A DNA stretch of 12,352 nucleotides from Clostridiales bacterium (GCA_019417795.1 DXUR01000051.1:1-12352), one strand, 5' to 3'. Positions 5,485 through 12,294 are shown, counted from the first letter of the stretch. A program made the numbers and translations. Notes: generated by a model from the letters alone, not told the origin.

Positions 5485-6799
5485 GGAGATTCGGGAAAGC
5501 CTTACGGTGACGGAAAAGGGACAGACGGCGAACACCATCGGGAACTGTCAGACTGTATTCTGTCAAGACCCGCTTCTGAAAGGCGCTATCTGTCTGAACC
5601 TTCTGACTGACCGTGTGGACATTGTGCGGGATCTGGGCTGGCGCAGAAGTACCAGCGCCCTGACGGACACCGATGTGAAATATCTTCTTTATTTTGAACA
5701 GAACTATGGGCTGACCAGTGAAAAGAAGCTGACGGCGGCGCTTTCCATTGTAGCAAATGAAAACTGCTATCACCCCATACAGGATGCGTTAAATGCCCTT
5801 GTCTGGGACGGACAGCCCCGGATTCGTTCCTGTTTGCATCATTTTCTGGGGGCAGAGGTGAGCGATTATGTGGAAGAAATGTTCCGGCACTTTCTTCTGG
5901 GCGCTGTCCGACGGGTATTCCACCCCGGCTCTAAATATGAGGAAATGCTCTGTCTGGTGGGCGGTCAGGGGGCGGGAAAATCCACCTTTTTCCGTCTGCT
6001 GGCAATGAAAGACGAGTGGTTCAGTGATGATTTGAAGCGGCTGGACGATGACAAGGTATTTGCAAAGCTGCAAGGTCACTGGATTATTGAGATGTCGGAA
6101 ATGCTTGCCACCAGCACTGCAAAAAGCATTGAGGAGATACGCTCGTTTATCAGCCGTCAAAAGGAAACCTATCGAATCCCCTATGAAACCCAGCCAAAAG
6201 ACAGGCTGCGGCAGTGTGTGTTCGGCGGTACTTCCAATACGCTGGATTTTCTGCCGCTGGACAGAGCCGGGAACCGCCGGTTCCTGCCTATCATGGTGTA
6301 CCCGGAGGTTGCGGAGGTTCACATTTTAGAGAACGAATCTGCTTCCAGAGCCTATCTGCTGCAGGTCTGGGCAGAAGCCATGAGCATTTATAAAAGAGGC
6401 AGGTATTCCATGAAATTCACAAAAGAGATTCAGAAGCAGCTGGTGGAGGTGCAGAAAGACTTTATGCCGGAGGACACGGAAGCCGGACAGATTCAGGGCT
6501 TTTTAGAACATTATTCCGGCAGCATGGTCTGTTCCAAACAGCTTTTTAAGGAAGCGCTTGGACGGACGTTTGAAGAACCGAAACGCTGGCAGCTTCATAA
6601 CATCAACGAGATTATGAACACAGTGGTGTCAGGCTGGAAGCCATTTTCCAACCCTCGGATGTTTGCCGGTTATGGTCGGCAGAGGGGCTGGGAGCGTGAA
6701 CCTTCCGGCAACGAACTGCCCGGCAACGAAAGCGGATTTGTAGAATTGAGTGAGGAAGAATGCCGCCAGCTAGAACTTCCAAAGGAGTGGATTGCCTGA
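5396..6799 (+). CDS. vapE: VapE-type P-loop ATPase (virulence-associated E family)
   Basis: The protein has 467 residues. The N-terminal about 110 residues (PPATRQAVMSAADAMLPPRS and onward) precede a conserved region (DALNALVWDGQPRIRSCL) and the ATPase core: Walker A GGQGAGKS (189-196), Walker B-like WIIEMSEM (Glu232), a sensor-like segment FGGTSN, and GNRRF (292-296), all typical of the VapE family of phage satellites and mobile elements, related to replicative helicases. The start is TTG 5396, supported by GAGGTGAGG just upstream; no better ATG keeps the conserved N-terminus. It starts inside the primase-like gene and overlaps it by 89 bp. The C-terminus contains GNELPGNE, encoded by two copies of CGGCAACGAA that belong to a repeat family continuing downstream. 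The likely role is unwinding or initiation of DNA synthesis on the excised element; this is inferred from the family. Confidence 0.88.
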   Translation: MNSEYQSLPPATRQAVMSAADAMLPPRSVEEIRESLTVTEKGQTANTIGNCQTVFCQDPLLKGAICLNLLTDRVDIVRDLGWRRSTSALTDTDVKYLLYFEQNYGLTSEKKLTAALSIVANENCYHPIQDALNALVWDGQPRIRSCLHHFLGAEVSDYVEEMFRHFLLGAVRRVFHPGSKYEEMLCLVGGQGAGKSTFFRLLAMKDEWFSDDLKRLDDDKVFAKLQGHWIIEMSEMLATSTAKSIEEIRSFISRQKETYRIPYETQPKDRLRQCVFGGTSNTLDFLPLDRAGNRRFLPIMVYPEVAEVHILENESASRAYLLQVWAEAMSIYKRGRYSMKFTKEIQKQLVEVQKDFMPEDTEAGQIQGFLEHYSGSMVCSKQLFKEALGRTFEEPKRWQLHNINEIMNTVVSGWKPFSNPRMFAGYGRQRGWEREPSGNELPGNESGFVELSEEECRQLELPKEWIA

Positions 6800-7035
6800 T
6801 TTGTGGCGTTGGTTGCAGGGTTCATTGTCAGTTGGTTGCCGACTTTGTTGCCGGGGATTTTCGGGTCTGGATGCGGAAAAATCCTGTAAATAAGGTATTC
6901 TTTCATGAGTATCTATATCTTTGGCAACGAAAGCAACGAGATTTGATAAGAAAATAAGAAAAGTAAGAATGGAAAGCCAGGGAATAGAGAATATGTTTTT
7001 TGAGGTTCGTTGCCGGACTTCGTTGTCATTCCCTG
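6706..7035. repeat. Dispersed GGCAACGAA / TTCGTTGCC repeats at and after the vapE end
   Basis: CGGCAACGAA at 6706-6715 and 6721-6730 (inside vapE), GGCAACGAAAGCAACGA at about 6923-6939, and inverted copies GTTGCCGAC (about 6835), TTGTTGCCGG (6845-6854) and TTCGTTGCCGG (7006-7016) with a further TTCGTTGTC. An 8-bp inverted pair CAGGGAAT (6978-6985) / ATTCCCTG (7028-7035) brackets the last copies. The stretch 6800-7067 has no convincing gene; a 65-codon frame over 6760-6957 starts inside vapE without a ribosome site. Confidence 0.6.
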
Positions 7036-7067
7036 TTGTCTGGCTCAATGTATCATGGAGGTAGCTT

Positions 7068-7235
7068 ATGGAGAAAAATAGAAAACAAAATAAAAAGGTA
7101 CAGTTTATCGTGGTGCGGGAGTTTTCCGGGGAAAAGCCCATGCGGGAAGCCTTTGAGGAACTGATCGAGCGTCAGACCTGCGGACAGTTTGAAAAATGGC
7201 GGCAGCATCGGGAAACGGCAGAAAAAGCTGCGTAA
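7068..7235 (+). CDS. Small conserved hypothetical protein between vapE and the recombinase
   Basis: The protein has 55 residues: a basic start MEKNRKQNKKVQFIVVREF, then REAFEELIERQTCGQFEKW and a charged helical end. GGAGG (about 7057-7061) lies seven bases before ATG 7068, a good ribosome site. It has no membrane segment and one cysteine. Small proteins with this layout (VQFVVVREF, then AFEELIE) are typical in this position in serine-recombinase elements of gut Firmicutes, as I recall them, but their role is not known. The gene ends 71 bp before the recombinase and is separated from it by the promoter palindrome, so it belongs to the mobilisation/replication transcript rather than to the recombinase transcript. 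Confidence 0.7.
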   Translation: MEKNRKQNKKVQFIVVREFSGEKPMREAFEELIERQTCGQFEKWRQHRETAEKAA

Positions 7236-7251
7236 AACGGTTGAATCAGGG

Positions 7252-7288
7252 ACAGGGACATGGTACTATAATGGTATCGTGTCCCTGT
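7252..7288 (+). promoter_or_regulatory. 37-nt palindrome with the recombinase -10 box in its loop
   Basis: ACAGGGACATGGTAC (7252-7266) pairs with GTATCGTGTCCCTGT (7274-7288), 13 of 15 Watson-Crick plus two G:T, around the 7-nt loop TATAATG. TATAAT (7267-7272) is a perfect -10; the -35 is weak (TTGAAT at 7241-7246 is 20 bp away). The transcript would start about 25-30 nt before the recombinase ATG. A dyad over the -10 suggests repression by a dimeric protein, possibly the recombinase itself. Confidence 0.7.
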
Positions 7289-7306
7289 TCATAGAAGGAG
7301 AACACT

Positions 7307-8959
7307 ATGAGCAGGAAAAAAGAAATAAACCAGAAAATCACGGCTCTCTACTGCCGCATTTCCCTTGAGGACGGCGGTGATAATGAGAGCATGAGCATCA
7401 GTAATCAAAAACTGATGTTAAAGGACTATGCTGAAAAAATTGGTCTGTTTCAGCATGAGTATTATGTAGATGACGGGTACACAGGAAGGAATTTCAACCG
7501 TCCTTCGTTTCAGCGCATGATTGCAGATATTGAAGCCGGGAAGATTGGCTGCGTCATTACCAAAGACCTTTCCAGACTTGGCAGAAATTATATTGAAGCC
7601 GGAAGTTATATCGAAATCTTTTTCCCGAAACACCGTGTCCGCTATATTGCCATTACGGACGGTGTGGACAGCCTGACCCGTCAGGAGATGGACATCACGC
7701 CGTCCAAGAACATCCTGAATGACATGTACAGCCGGGATATTTCCAAAAAGGTGCTTGCAGGACGTATGACCCGTTCCAGACAGGGAAAGTTTTGCGGCGG
7801 GCAGCCGCCCTTCGGTCTGATGCGTGACCCGGAGGACAACGGACATTTAATCCTTGACCCGGACACAGCGCCGGTTATCCGAAAAATTTATGACATGGCG
7901 CTGGATGGCTTGGGCTGTATGCGGATTGCAAAGCAGCTGATGGAGGATAAAATCCCTATCACAAGGGTAAAGGGAGATACCGCCTGTGATGTAAACTATT
8001 ATTCATGGGGGGCTTCCAGAATTAGCCATATCTTGAGGAATCCATTTTATAAGGGCGCACATCTGGTCTGCCGGACACACCAGAAAGGGATTCGTTCCAA
8101 CACCTATGACATTATCCCACGTGAAGATTGGGAAGTTATTGAGGACTGCCATGAAGCAATCGTATCCCCGGAGGAATGGGAACAGGTGCAGACCATTATT
8201 GACCGCAGACCGCCTGTTATGAAAGGCAATGCCTGTCCTTTTTATAACATTTTTCACGGCATCATCTACTGTGCTACCTGTGGAAAGTCCATGCAGGTGC
8301 GGTATGAAAAGGTGGGCAGAACCTCAAAGAACCGTTTTACCGGCGAAGAACGGGAACCCATTGATAAGGCATACTATATCTGCCAGACCTATAACCGACT
8401 GGGCAAAAATGCCTGTAGCAGCCACAAGTTAGAAGCAAGGGATTTATATAATCTTATTTTAGCAGACATTCAGGAGCTGGCAAAGACCGCACTTAAAGAT
8501 TCCGATGCCTTTTACCACCGGCTGAGTAGCCGGATGGAACGCCGGTATATGGCAGATATATCTGAAATACAGAAAGAATGTGACCGGCTGACTGCACGAA
8601 ATCAGGAAATTGACGCTATGTTTTTGAGCCTTTATACCGACAAGGCAAAGGGTGTACTGACGGAACAGCGGTTTCTGAAGCTGACTTCTGCTATGGAGCA
8701 GGAACAGGAATCCAACCAAAAGCGTCTGCGTGATCTGATGGAAATGATGCGCCACTCTGACGAACAGGAAAGTGATGTTAAAGCATTTATCAAGGAAATC
8801 CGGCAGTATGCCACCATTGAGGAACTGGACGAGGTGGTGCTGCACCGGCTTATCCATAAGATTCTGGTGGGTGAGGTCAAAAAGATTGACGGTCAGAAAG
8901 TGCAGGAAGTTAAGATAGTCTATAATTTTGTAGGTGAAATACCTGAGATAATAGAATAA
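7307..8959 (+). CDS. Large serine recombinase, TndX/TnpX type
   Basis: The protein has 550 residues (TndX is about 530, TnpX about 700). It integrates and excises the element by cutting at a GA dinucleotide. The resolvase domain (about 11-160) starts ALYCRIS, with catalytic Ser19, and has the LSRLGRN motif (Arg90, Arg93). The recombinase domain (about 180-300) contains PPFGLMRDPEDNGHLI and ILRNPFYKG. A zinc ribbon follows with Cys322, Cys325, Cys359 and Cys370. A coiled-coil stretch (about 395-490) leads to a DUF4368-like end (AFIKEIRQYATIEELDEVVLHRLIHKILVGE). AGAAGGAG lies six bases before ATG 7307. The gene appears intact, with its own promoter palindrome. It is the last rightward gene and is followed at once by a strong terminator. 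Unlike in Tn4451, where tnpX sits next to an element end, it lies about 1.2 kb from the right end, behind the cargo operon. Confidence 0.93.
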   Translation: MSRKKEINQKITALYCRISLEDGGDNESMSISNQKLMLKDYAEKIGLFQHEYYVDDGYTGRNFNRPSFQRMIADIEAGKIGCVITKDLSRLGRNYIEAGSYIEIFFPKHRVRYIAITDGVDSLTRQEMDITPSKNILNDMYSRDISKKVLAGRMTRSRQGKFCGGQPPFGLMRDPEDNGHLILDPDTAPVIRKIYDMALDGLGCMRIAKQLMEDKIPITRVKGDTACDVNYYSWGASRISHILRNPFYKGAHLVCRTHQKGIRSNTYDIIPREDWEVIEDCHEAIVSPEEWEQVQTIIDRRPPVMKGNACPFYNIFHGIIYCATCGKSMQVRYEKVGRTSKNRFTGEEREPIDKAYYICQTYNRLGKNACSSHKLEARDLYNLILADIQELAKTALKDSDAFYHRLSSRMERRYMADISEIQKECDRLTARNQEIDAMFLSLYTDKAKGVLTEQRFLKLTSAMEQEQESNQKRLRDLMEMMRHSDEQESDVKAFIKEIRQYATIEELDEVVLHRLIHKILVGEVKKIDGQKVQEVKIVYNFVGEIPEIIE

Positions 8960-8962
8960 TAA

Positions 8963-9002
8963 AAAGTAGCTCTTCTCCTATGTTTTGGAGAAGAGCTACT
9001 TT
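8963..9002. terminator. Strong bidirectional terminator between recombinase and cargo
   Basis: AAAGTAGCTCTTCTCC (8963-8978) pairs perfectly over 16 bp with 8987-9002 around an 8-nt loop. The plus strand continues TTAGTTATTTTTT and the minus strand continues TTATTATT, so it can end both the recombinase transcript and the leftward cargo transcript. Confidence 0.88.
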
Positions 9003-9039
9003 AGTTATTTTTTAATTACTAAATCGTATATCGTAACAC

Positions 9040-9690
9040 TTAGTCCGGCCAATCCAAATAGGTGGAATCAACCAATGTACTGCCACTTGCTTTGAATGTA
9101 TCCAGGAAAGTACAATCTTTTGAAATATTCAAGCCTTCCCACAAGTAGTTTATCGTACCTTTCATATGGATTTGGCAAAATTGTTTATTACTTGAAATTT
9201 CGCTCCATGAATAGTTTGGTTCCCATGATCCCAATGTAAATCCCGTATCATAAGAACTTCCAACTAATGAAACACTTGATATTTTAGAAGAACTTACTGT
9301 GGCTTTGAAATCTTGTTTTATATATCCCCAACCAATAGCTGGAATCATACTCTCGACACTGGCAGTATAAGTGCCAGTTGCGCGTGTTGTAGGTAGAGGA
9401 GTAACTCTAATAGACATACTATCCATAGCAGTTTTCATCATTTCTACATAAGAGCGAACAGATGCTTCTATCTCAGCATCGCTAATGTTATCATTGATTG
9501 GCGTAATATGAAAATTTTCGAACCTTACACCAATTCCATTTTCTTCAGCCCATGTATTCAATTCTTCAGCAGCGTACTTTTCTGCATTAAACTCTCCATT
9601 TGTATCTGCTGCAAACACTGTCATTGATGACGCAAGTATCAGACATAGTGATATTAAGAGAGCAAAAATTTTTTTAACATTATGTTTCAT
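9040..9690 (-). CDS. Secreted protein of unknown function, element cargo
   Basis: The protein has 216 residues with a clear Sec signal peptide: basic start MKHNVKKIF, hydrophobic core ALLISLCLILASS, and cleavage after VFA (residue about 27), giving a mature protein of about 189 residues. The first part (AEKYAAEELNTWAEENG, then DNISDAEIEASVRSYVEMMKTAMDSM) is helical and acidic. From about residue 100 it is rich in S, T, G and aromatic residues (GTYTASVESMIPAIGWGYIKQDFKA) and probably beta-sheet. Cys172 and Cys193 could form a disulfide. No catalytic, cell-wall anchor or lipobox motif is visible. ATG 9690 shares its first base with the stop of the membrane gene upstream (TAATG), with GGAGG inside that gene's last codons, so the pair is translationally coupled. 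The DNA is more AT-rich than the mobilisation genes, suggesting a separate origin. A toxin, bacteriocin-like factor or surface adaptation protein would all fit; none is supported. Confidence 0.82.
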   Translation of the reverse strand: MKHNVKKIFALLISLCLILASSMTVFAADTNGEFNAEKYAAEELNTWAEENGIGVRFENFHITPINDNISDAEIEASVRSYVEMMKTAMDSMSIRVTPLPTTRATGTYTASVESMIPAIGWGYIKQDFKATVSSSKISSVSLVGSSYDTGFTLGSWEPNYSWSEISSNKQFCQIHMKGTINYLWEGLNISKDCTFLDTFKASGSTLVDSTYLDWPD

Positions 9691-9971
9691 TACAATACCT
9701 CCTTTTTTATAGCTTTTCTGATTTTCACAGCTAATGCAAGGATTAACGTATAAATTAAATATGTAATAAACACATCTAAAAGAAATGTTCCTATACCAAA
9801 ATGTATTGCAAAATCATCGCGTGCATAAATGGTATAGAATTTATACGGAAATCCCAACCATAAAGCATCTGACATTGTTTCTTGTGTAAAAGGAATGTAT
9901 GCAAGAAACAATGTAATACACAGACTATGAATTAGCCTCTGTATGTTCCAAAATCTTTTGATATTGCTCAC
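9690..9971 (-). CDS. Small membrane protein coupled to the secreted protein
   Basis: The protein has 93 residues with two hydrophobic segments (about 12-29, LIHSLCITLFLAYIPF, and about 58-83, IGTFLLDVFITYLIYTLILALAV), a short outside or loop region containing FPYKFYTIYARDD, and a basic cytoplasmic tail KIRKAIKKEVL. The start is GTG 9971, with AAAGGAA directly upstream; it overlaps the stop of a preceding 19-codon frame (GTGA). I do not recognise a family. Being coupled directly ahead of a secreted protein, it could be an immunity, export-helper or anchoring protein; this is inference from gene order only. Expression is from the promoter at 10075-10103. Confidence 0.75.
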   Translation of the reverse strand: MSNIKRFWNIQRLIHSLCITLFLAYIPFTQETMSDALWLGFPYKFYTIYARDDFAIHFGIGTFLLDVFITYLIYTLILALAVKIRKAIKKEVL

Positions 9972-10027
9972 TTCCTTTCACAAATAACCCAATTAAACCG
10001 TTGCTTTTTATTTTCTTTTCTCTCCAA
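9968..10027 (-). CDS. Possible 19-residue leader peptide of the cargo operon
   Basis: TTG 10027 with AGGGGTGA eight bases upstream opens a 19-codon frame, very basic (ERKENKKQR), ending in TGA that overlaps the GTG of the membrane gene (GTGA). The ribosome site is better than that of the membrane gene itself, so ribosomes may load here and be handed on. It could also be non-coding leader. Confidence 0.4.
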   Translation of the reverse strand: MERKENKKQRFNWVICERK

Positions 10028-10074
10028 CGGAATCACCCCTTTTTCAATATTTCATTATGCTTAAACCTATTTAT

Positions 10075-10103
10075 ATAATAGCATATTTTTTTATTTCATT
10101 CAA
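10075..10103 (-). promoter_or_regulatory. Promoter of the cargo operon
   Basis: On the minus strand, TTGAAT (10103-10098) and TATTAT (10080-10075) with 17-bp spacing, each 5/6 to consensus. It lies inside the element about 70 bp from the right end, so the cargo operon has its own promoter and is expressed in both integrated and circular forms. Confidence 0.65.
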
Positions 10104-10159
10104 TAGAAAAAATGATTATAGGACATCTTGAGCTTTTAAGAATATCTTCAATTCATCAC

Positions 10160-10182
10160 TTGACATTGTGGCAAAGATTTCC
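10160..10182 (+). other. attR junction (element right end / host MATE)
   Basis: The element ends TTGACATTGTGGCAAA, then GA (10176-10177), then host TTTCC. TTGACA (10160-10165) points outward. In the integrated form the matching -10 position is ACGCTG, which is poor; in the circle it would face CATACT of the left end at exactly 17 bp. The joined ends read TGGCAAAG|ATATGCCA, with TGGCA/TGCCA symmetric around the GA. Confidence 0.8.
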
Positions 10183-11514
10183 ACGCTGGTGGCACGTTTT
10201 GCTGTTCCAAGCATTATCGCAACGCTTGTCAGCGCAGTTTACAATATCGCAGACCAGCTTTTTATCGGAAATGCAGTCGGCACGCTCGGAAATGCTGCAA
10301 CCAATATCGCCTTTCCGCTCTCTATGCTCTGCGCTTCGCTGGCACTGCTTTTTGGGATCGGCGGAGCATCAAGCTTTAACCTTCGTATGGGCGCTGGACG
10401 AAAAGAGGAAGCGCCTTATTATATCGGCAACTCCATCACTATGCTGCTCTCACTCGGATTTCTTTTACTGCTTATCACCGAACTGTTTTTAAATCCGCTG
10501 TTAGTGCTCTTTGGTTCCCCGGCAGATGTACTCCCACTGGCAGAGCAATATGTCCGCGTCACAGCGGTCGGTTTTCCATTTCTGATCTTAACCATCGGAA
10601 GCGGTCACCTGATCCGTGCGGACGGCAACCCGAAAATGGCAATGTTTGTCACGGTTTCAGGTGCTGTCATTAATATTGTCTTAGACGCACTATTCGTATT
10701 CGGTTTCCAATGGGGAATGTACGGTGCTGCCTGGGCGACTGTCATCGGACAGATCATCTCCGCTGCGATCGCGATCCGTTACTTCATGCATTACCACACT
10801 GTGACATTAGAAAAACAGCATTTTATCCCTTCCGGGAAAGTTCTCGCAAAGATCTGTTCCCTCGGCATGTCCTCAGGCATTAACCAGATTGCCACGATGA
10901 TCGTGCAGATCGTCATGAACAACCTGTTAAAACACTACGGCGCACAGTCCGTTTATGGCGAATCCATCCCGATCGCCTGTGCCGGAATTGTCATGAAGGT
11001 AAACCAGCTTTATTTTTCTATTGTTATCGGACTGGCCCAGGGAAGCCAGCCAATTGAAAGTTTTAATTACGGTGCAAAGCAATACAAACGGGTGAAGGAC
11101 GCTTTCCTTCTCGCAGCGTCAGTCGGTGCGGTTGTATCCATTATTTCCTTTTTGCTGTTCCAGCTTTTCCCGAGACAGATCCTTGGTCTGTTCGGAAGCG
11201 GAAGCGAAGAATATTTTGAGTTCGGTGTCAACTATTTCCGAGCCTTCCTGTTCTTCACCTGGTTAAACTTTTTGCAGCCGATCTCCTCGATATTTTTCCC
11301 TTCCATCGGAAAAGCGTACAAGGGAACTGTCCTCTCCCTGACCAGACAGATCCTGTTCCTGCTGCCGCTTATCGTTGCGCTACCGCATTTTTTCGGCATT
11401 ATGGGCGTACTTTATGCAGGACCGATTGCCGACCTTCTGTCCTTTGCAGTCGGTCTTAGCATGGTGATCGTTGAATTCAAACATATTAATAAGCTGGAAG
11501 CTGAGCTGGCTTAA
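10168..11514 (+). CDS. MATE family efflux transporter, 5' end removed by the element (split gene)
   Basis: MATE proteins export drugs or metabolites in exchange for Na+ or H+. The remaining 445 host codons (from 10177) contain VSAVYNIADQLFIGNAVGTLGNAATNIAFPL, LFGIGGASSFNLRMG, and about 11-12 hydrophobic segments, close to full length. Only the first 15 codons are missing, and these are found at 501-545. A GTG at 10168 would add V-A-K from element DNA and allow a 448-residue protein, but no ribosome site precedes it and the TTGACA at 10160 has no matching -10 here. I judge the gene silent or weakly expressed while the element is present, and restored by precise excision. The substrate cannot be told from the sequence. 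It ends 10 bp before the convergent PPK2 gene. Confidence 0.88.
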   Translation: MAKISTLVARFAVPSIIATLVSAVYNIADQLFIGNAVGTLGNAATNIAFPLSMLCASLALLFGIGGASSFNLRMGAGRKEEAPYYIGNSITMLLSLGFLLLLITELFLNPLLVLFGSPADVLPLAEQYVRVTAVGFPFLILTIGSGHLIRADGNPKMAMFVTVSGAVINIVLDALFVFGFQWGMYGAAWATVIGQIISAAIAIRYFMHYHTVTLEKQHFIPSGKVLAKICSLGMSSGINQIATMIVQIVMNNLLKHYGAQSVYGESIPIACAGIVMKVNQLYFSIVIGLAQGSQPIESFNYGAKQYKRVKDAFLLAASVGAVVSIISFLLFQLFPRQILGLFGSGSEEYFEFGVNYFRAFLFFTWLNFLQPISSIFFPSIGKAYKGTVLSLTRQILFLLPLIVALPHFFGIMGVLYAGPIADLLSFAVGLSMVIVEFKHINKLEAELA

Positions 11515-11523
11515 TATTATCCT

Positions 11524-12294
11524 TTACCCCAACACCTTCTCCAGATCCTCCACAACGATCTTAAGAGCTTTGATCCGGGCATATTTCTTGTCGACAGACT
11601 CTAAAATATGCCACGGAGCATAGGAGGTGCTGGTCTTTTGGATCATCTCATTGACCGCTGTCTCATACGCATCCCATTTGTCACGGTTGCGCCAGTCCTC
11701 GTCTGTGATCTTCCACTGTTTTTCCGGTGTATTCTGTCTCTCATTAAAACGCTCAAGCTGCGTATCTTTGTCAATCTGCACCCAGAATTTGATGATCACA
11801 GCGCCCCAGTCGTGAAGTTCTTTTTCAAATTCGTTGATCTCATTGTAGGCGCGCATCCAGTCATTTTCACTGCAAAATCCCTCCAGACGCTCCACCATCA
11901 CTCTTCCGTACCAGGTGCGGTCAAAAATAGCGATATGTCCTGTTTTCGGCAGTCTCGTCCAGAAACGCCACAGGTAATGTCTTGCTTTCTCATGAGGTTC
12001 CGGGCTTGCGATCGGATGAACTTCGTAACCGCGCGGGTCGAGCGCTCCTGCGATCCGCTTGATATTGCCGCCTTTTCCTGCTGCATCCCAGCCCTCATAG
12101 GCAATGATGACCGGCACTTTTTTCCGGTAAAGACGATTGTGCAGCTCACCGAGCCGGTTCTGCAATTCTTTCAGTTCTTTGCGGTACTCGTCCGTCTCAA
12201 TCTCTTTGTCTAACGGCACTTCTGACAAAAGCGGCATTGGGACTAACGGGAAAACATTCTGCAAAAGAGGCACTGCCAGTTTCTGATTACTCAA
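11524..12294 (-). CDS. ppk2: Polyphosphate kinase 2 family protein (PPK2)
   Basis: The protein has 256 residues, a single PPK2 domain. It transfers phosphate between polyphosphate and nucleotides in the cytoplasm; whether it prefers AMP, ADP or GDP cannot be read from the sequence, though it looks like polyphosphate:AMP phosphotransferase relatives. Visible motifs are Walker A EGWDAAGKGG (67-76), the conserved LDPRGYEVHPIASPEPHEKARHYLWRFWTRLP, and the Walker B/lid region IAIFDRTWYGRVMVER (121-136). The start is taken as TTG 12294, with AAGGGGAT upstream; ATG at residue 20 is an alternative that would keep the core. It is chromosomal, outside the element, convergent with MATE, and no hairpin lies in the 10 bp between them. 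Confidence 0.9.
   Translation of the reverse strand: MSNQKLAVPLLQNVFPLVPMPLLSEVPLDKEIETDEYRKELKELQNRLGELHNRLYRKKVPVIIAYEGWDAAGKGGNIKRIAGALDPRGYEVHPIASPEPHEKARHYLWRFWTRLPKTGHIAIFDRTWYGRVMVERLEGFCSENDWMRAYNEINEFEKELHDWGAVIIKFWVQIDKDTQLERFNERQNTPEKQWKITDEDWRNRDKWDAYETAVNEMIQKTSTSYAPWHILESVDKKYARIKALKIVVEDLEKVLG

Larger units (their letters stand above)
545..10177. mobile_element. Tn4451/Tn5397-like integrative mobilisable element in a MATE gene
   Basis: About 9631 bp bounded by one GA on each side (545-546 and 10176-10177). It carries a large serine recombinase with a DUF4368-type end, tnpV, a MobV relaxase, a primase zinc-finger protein and VapE, an XRE regulator, several small genes, and a secreted/membrane cargo pair. 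Known relatives Tn4451 (tnpX, tnpV, tnpZ mobilisation gene) and Tn5397 (tndX) also use a GA crossover. No conjugation secretion genes are present, so it is mobilisable rather than self-transferring. The terminal bases form imperfect inverted repeats: inward from the left TATGCCATACT, inward from the right (complement) TTTGCCACAAT, 8 of 11 matching. Confidence 0.88.

Noticed and set aside
6760..6957. 65-codon plus-strand frame spanning the vapE end
   Set aside because: It starts inside vapE without a ribosome site and has no recognisable composition; it mainly crosses the repeat region.
10112..10492. 126-codon plus-strand frame over the right junction
   Set aside because: It overlaps the clearly coding MATE frame and crosses from element into host DNA; it is a shadow frame.
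11608..12213. 201-codon plus-strand frame opposite PPK2
   Set aside because: It is antisense to well-conserved PPK2 motifs, with no ribosome site and no plausible protein.
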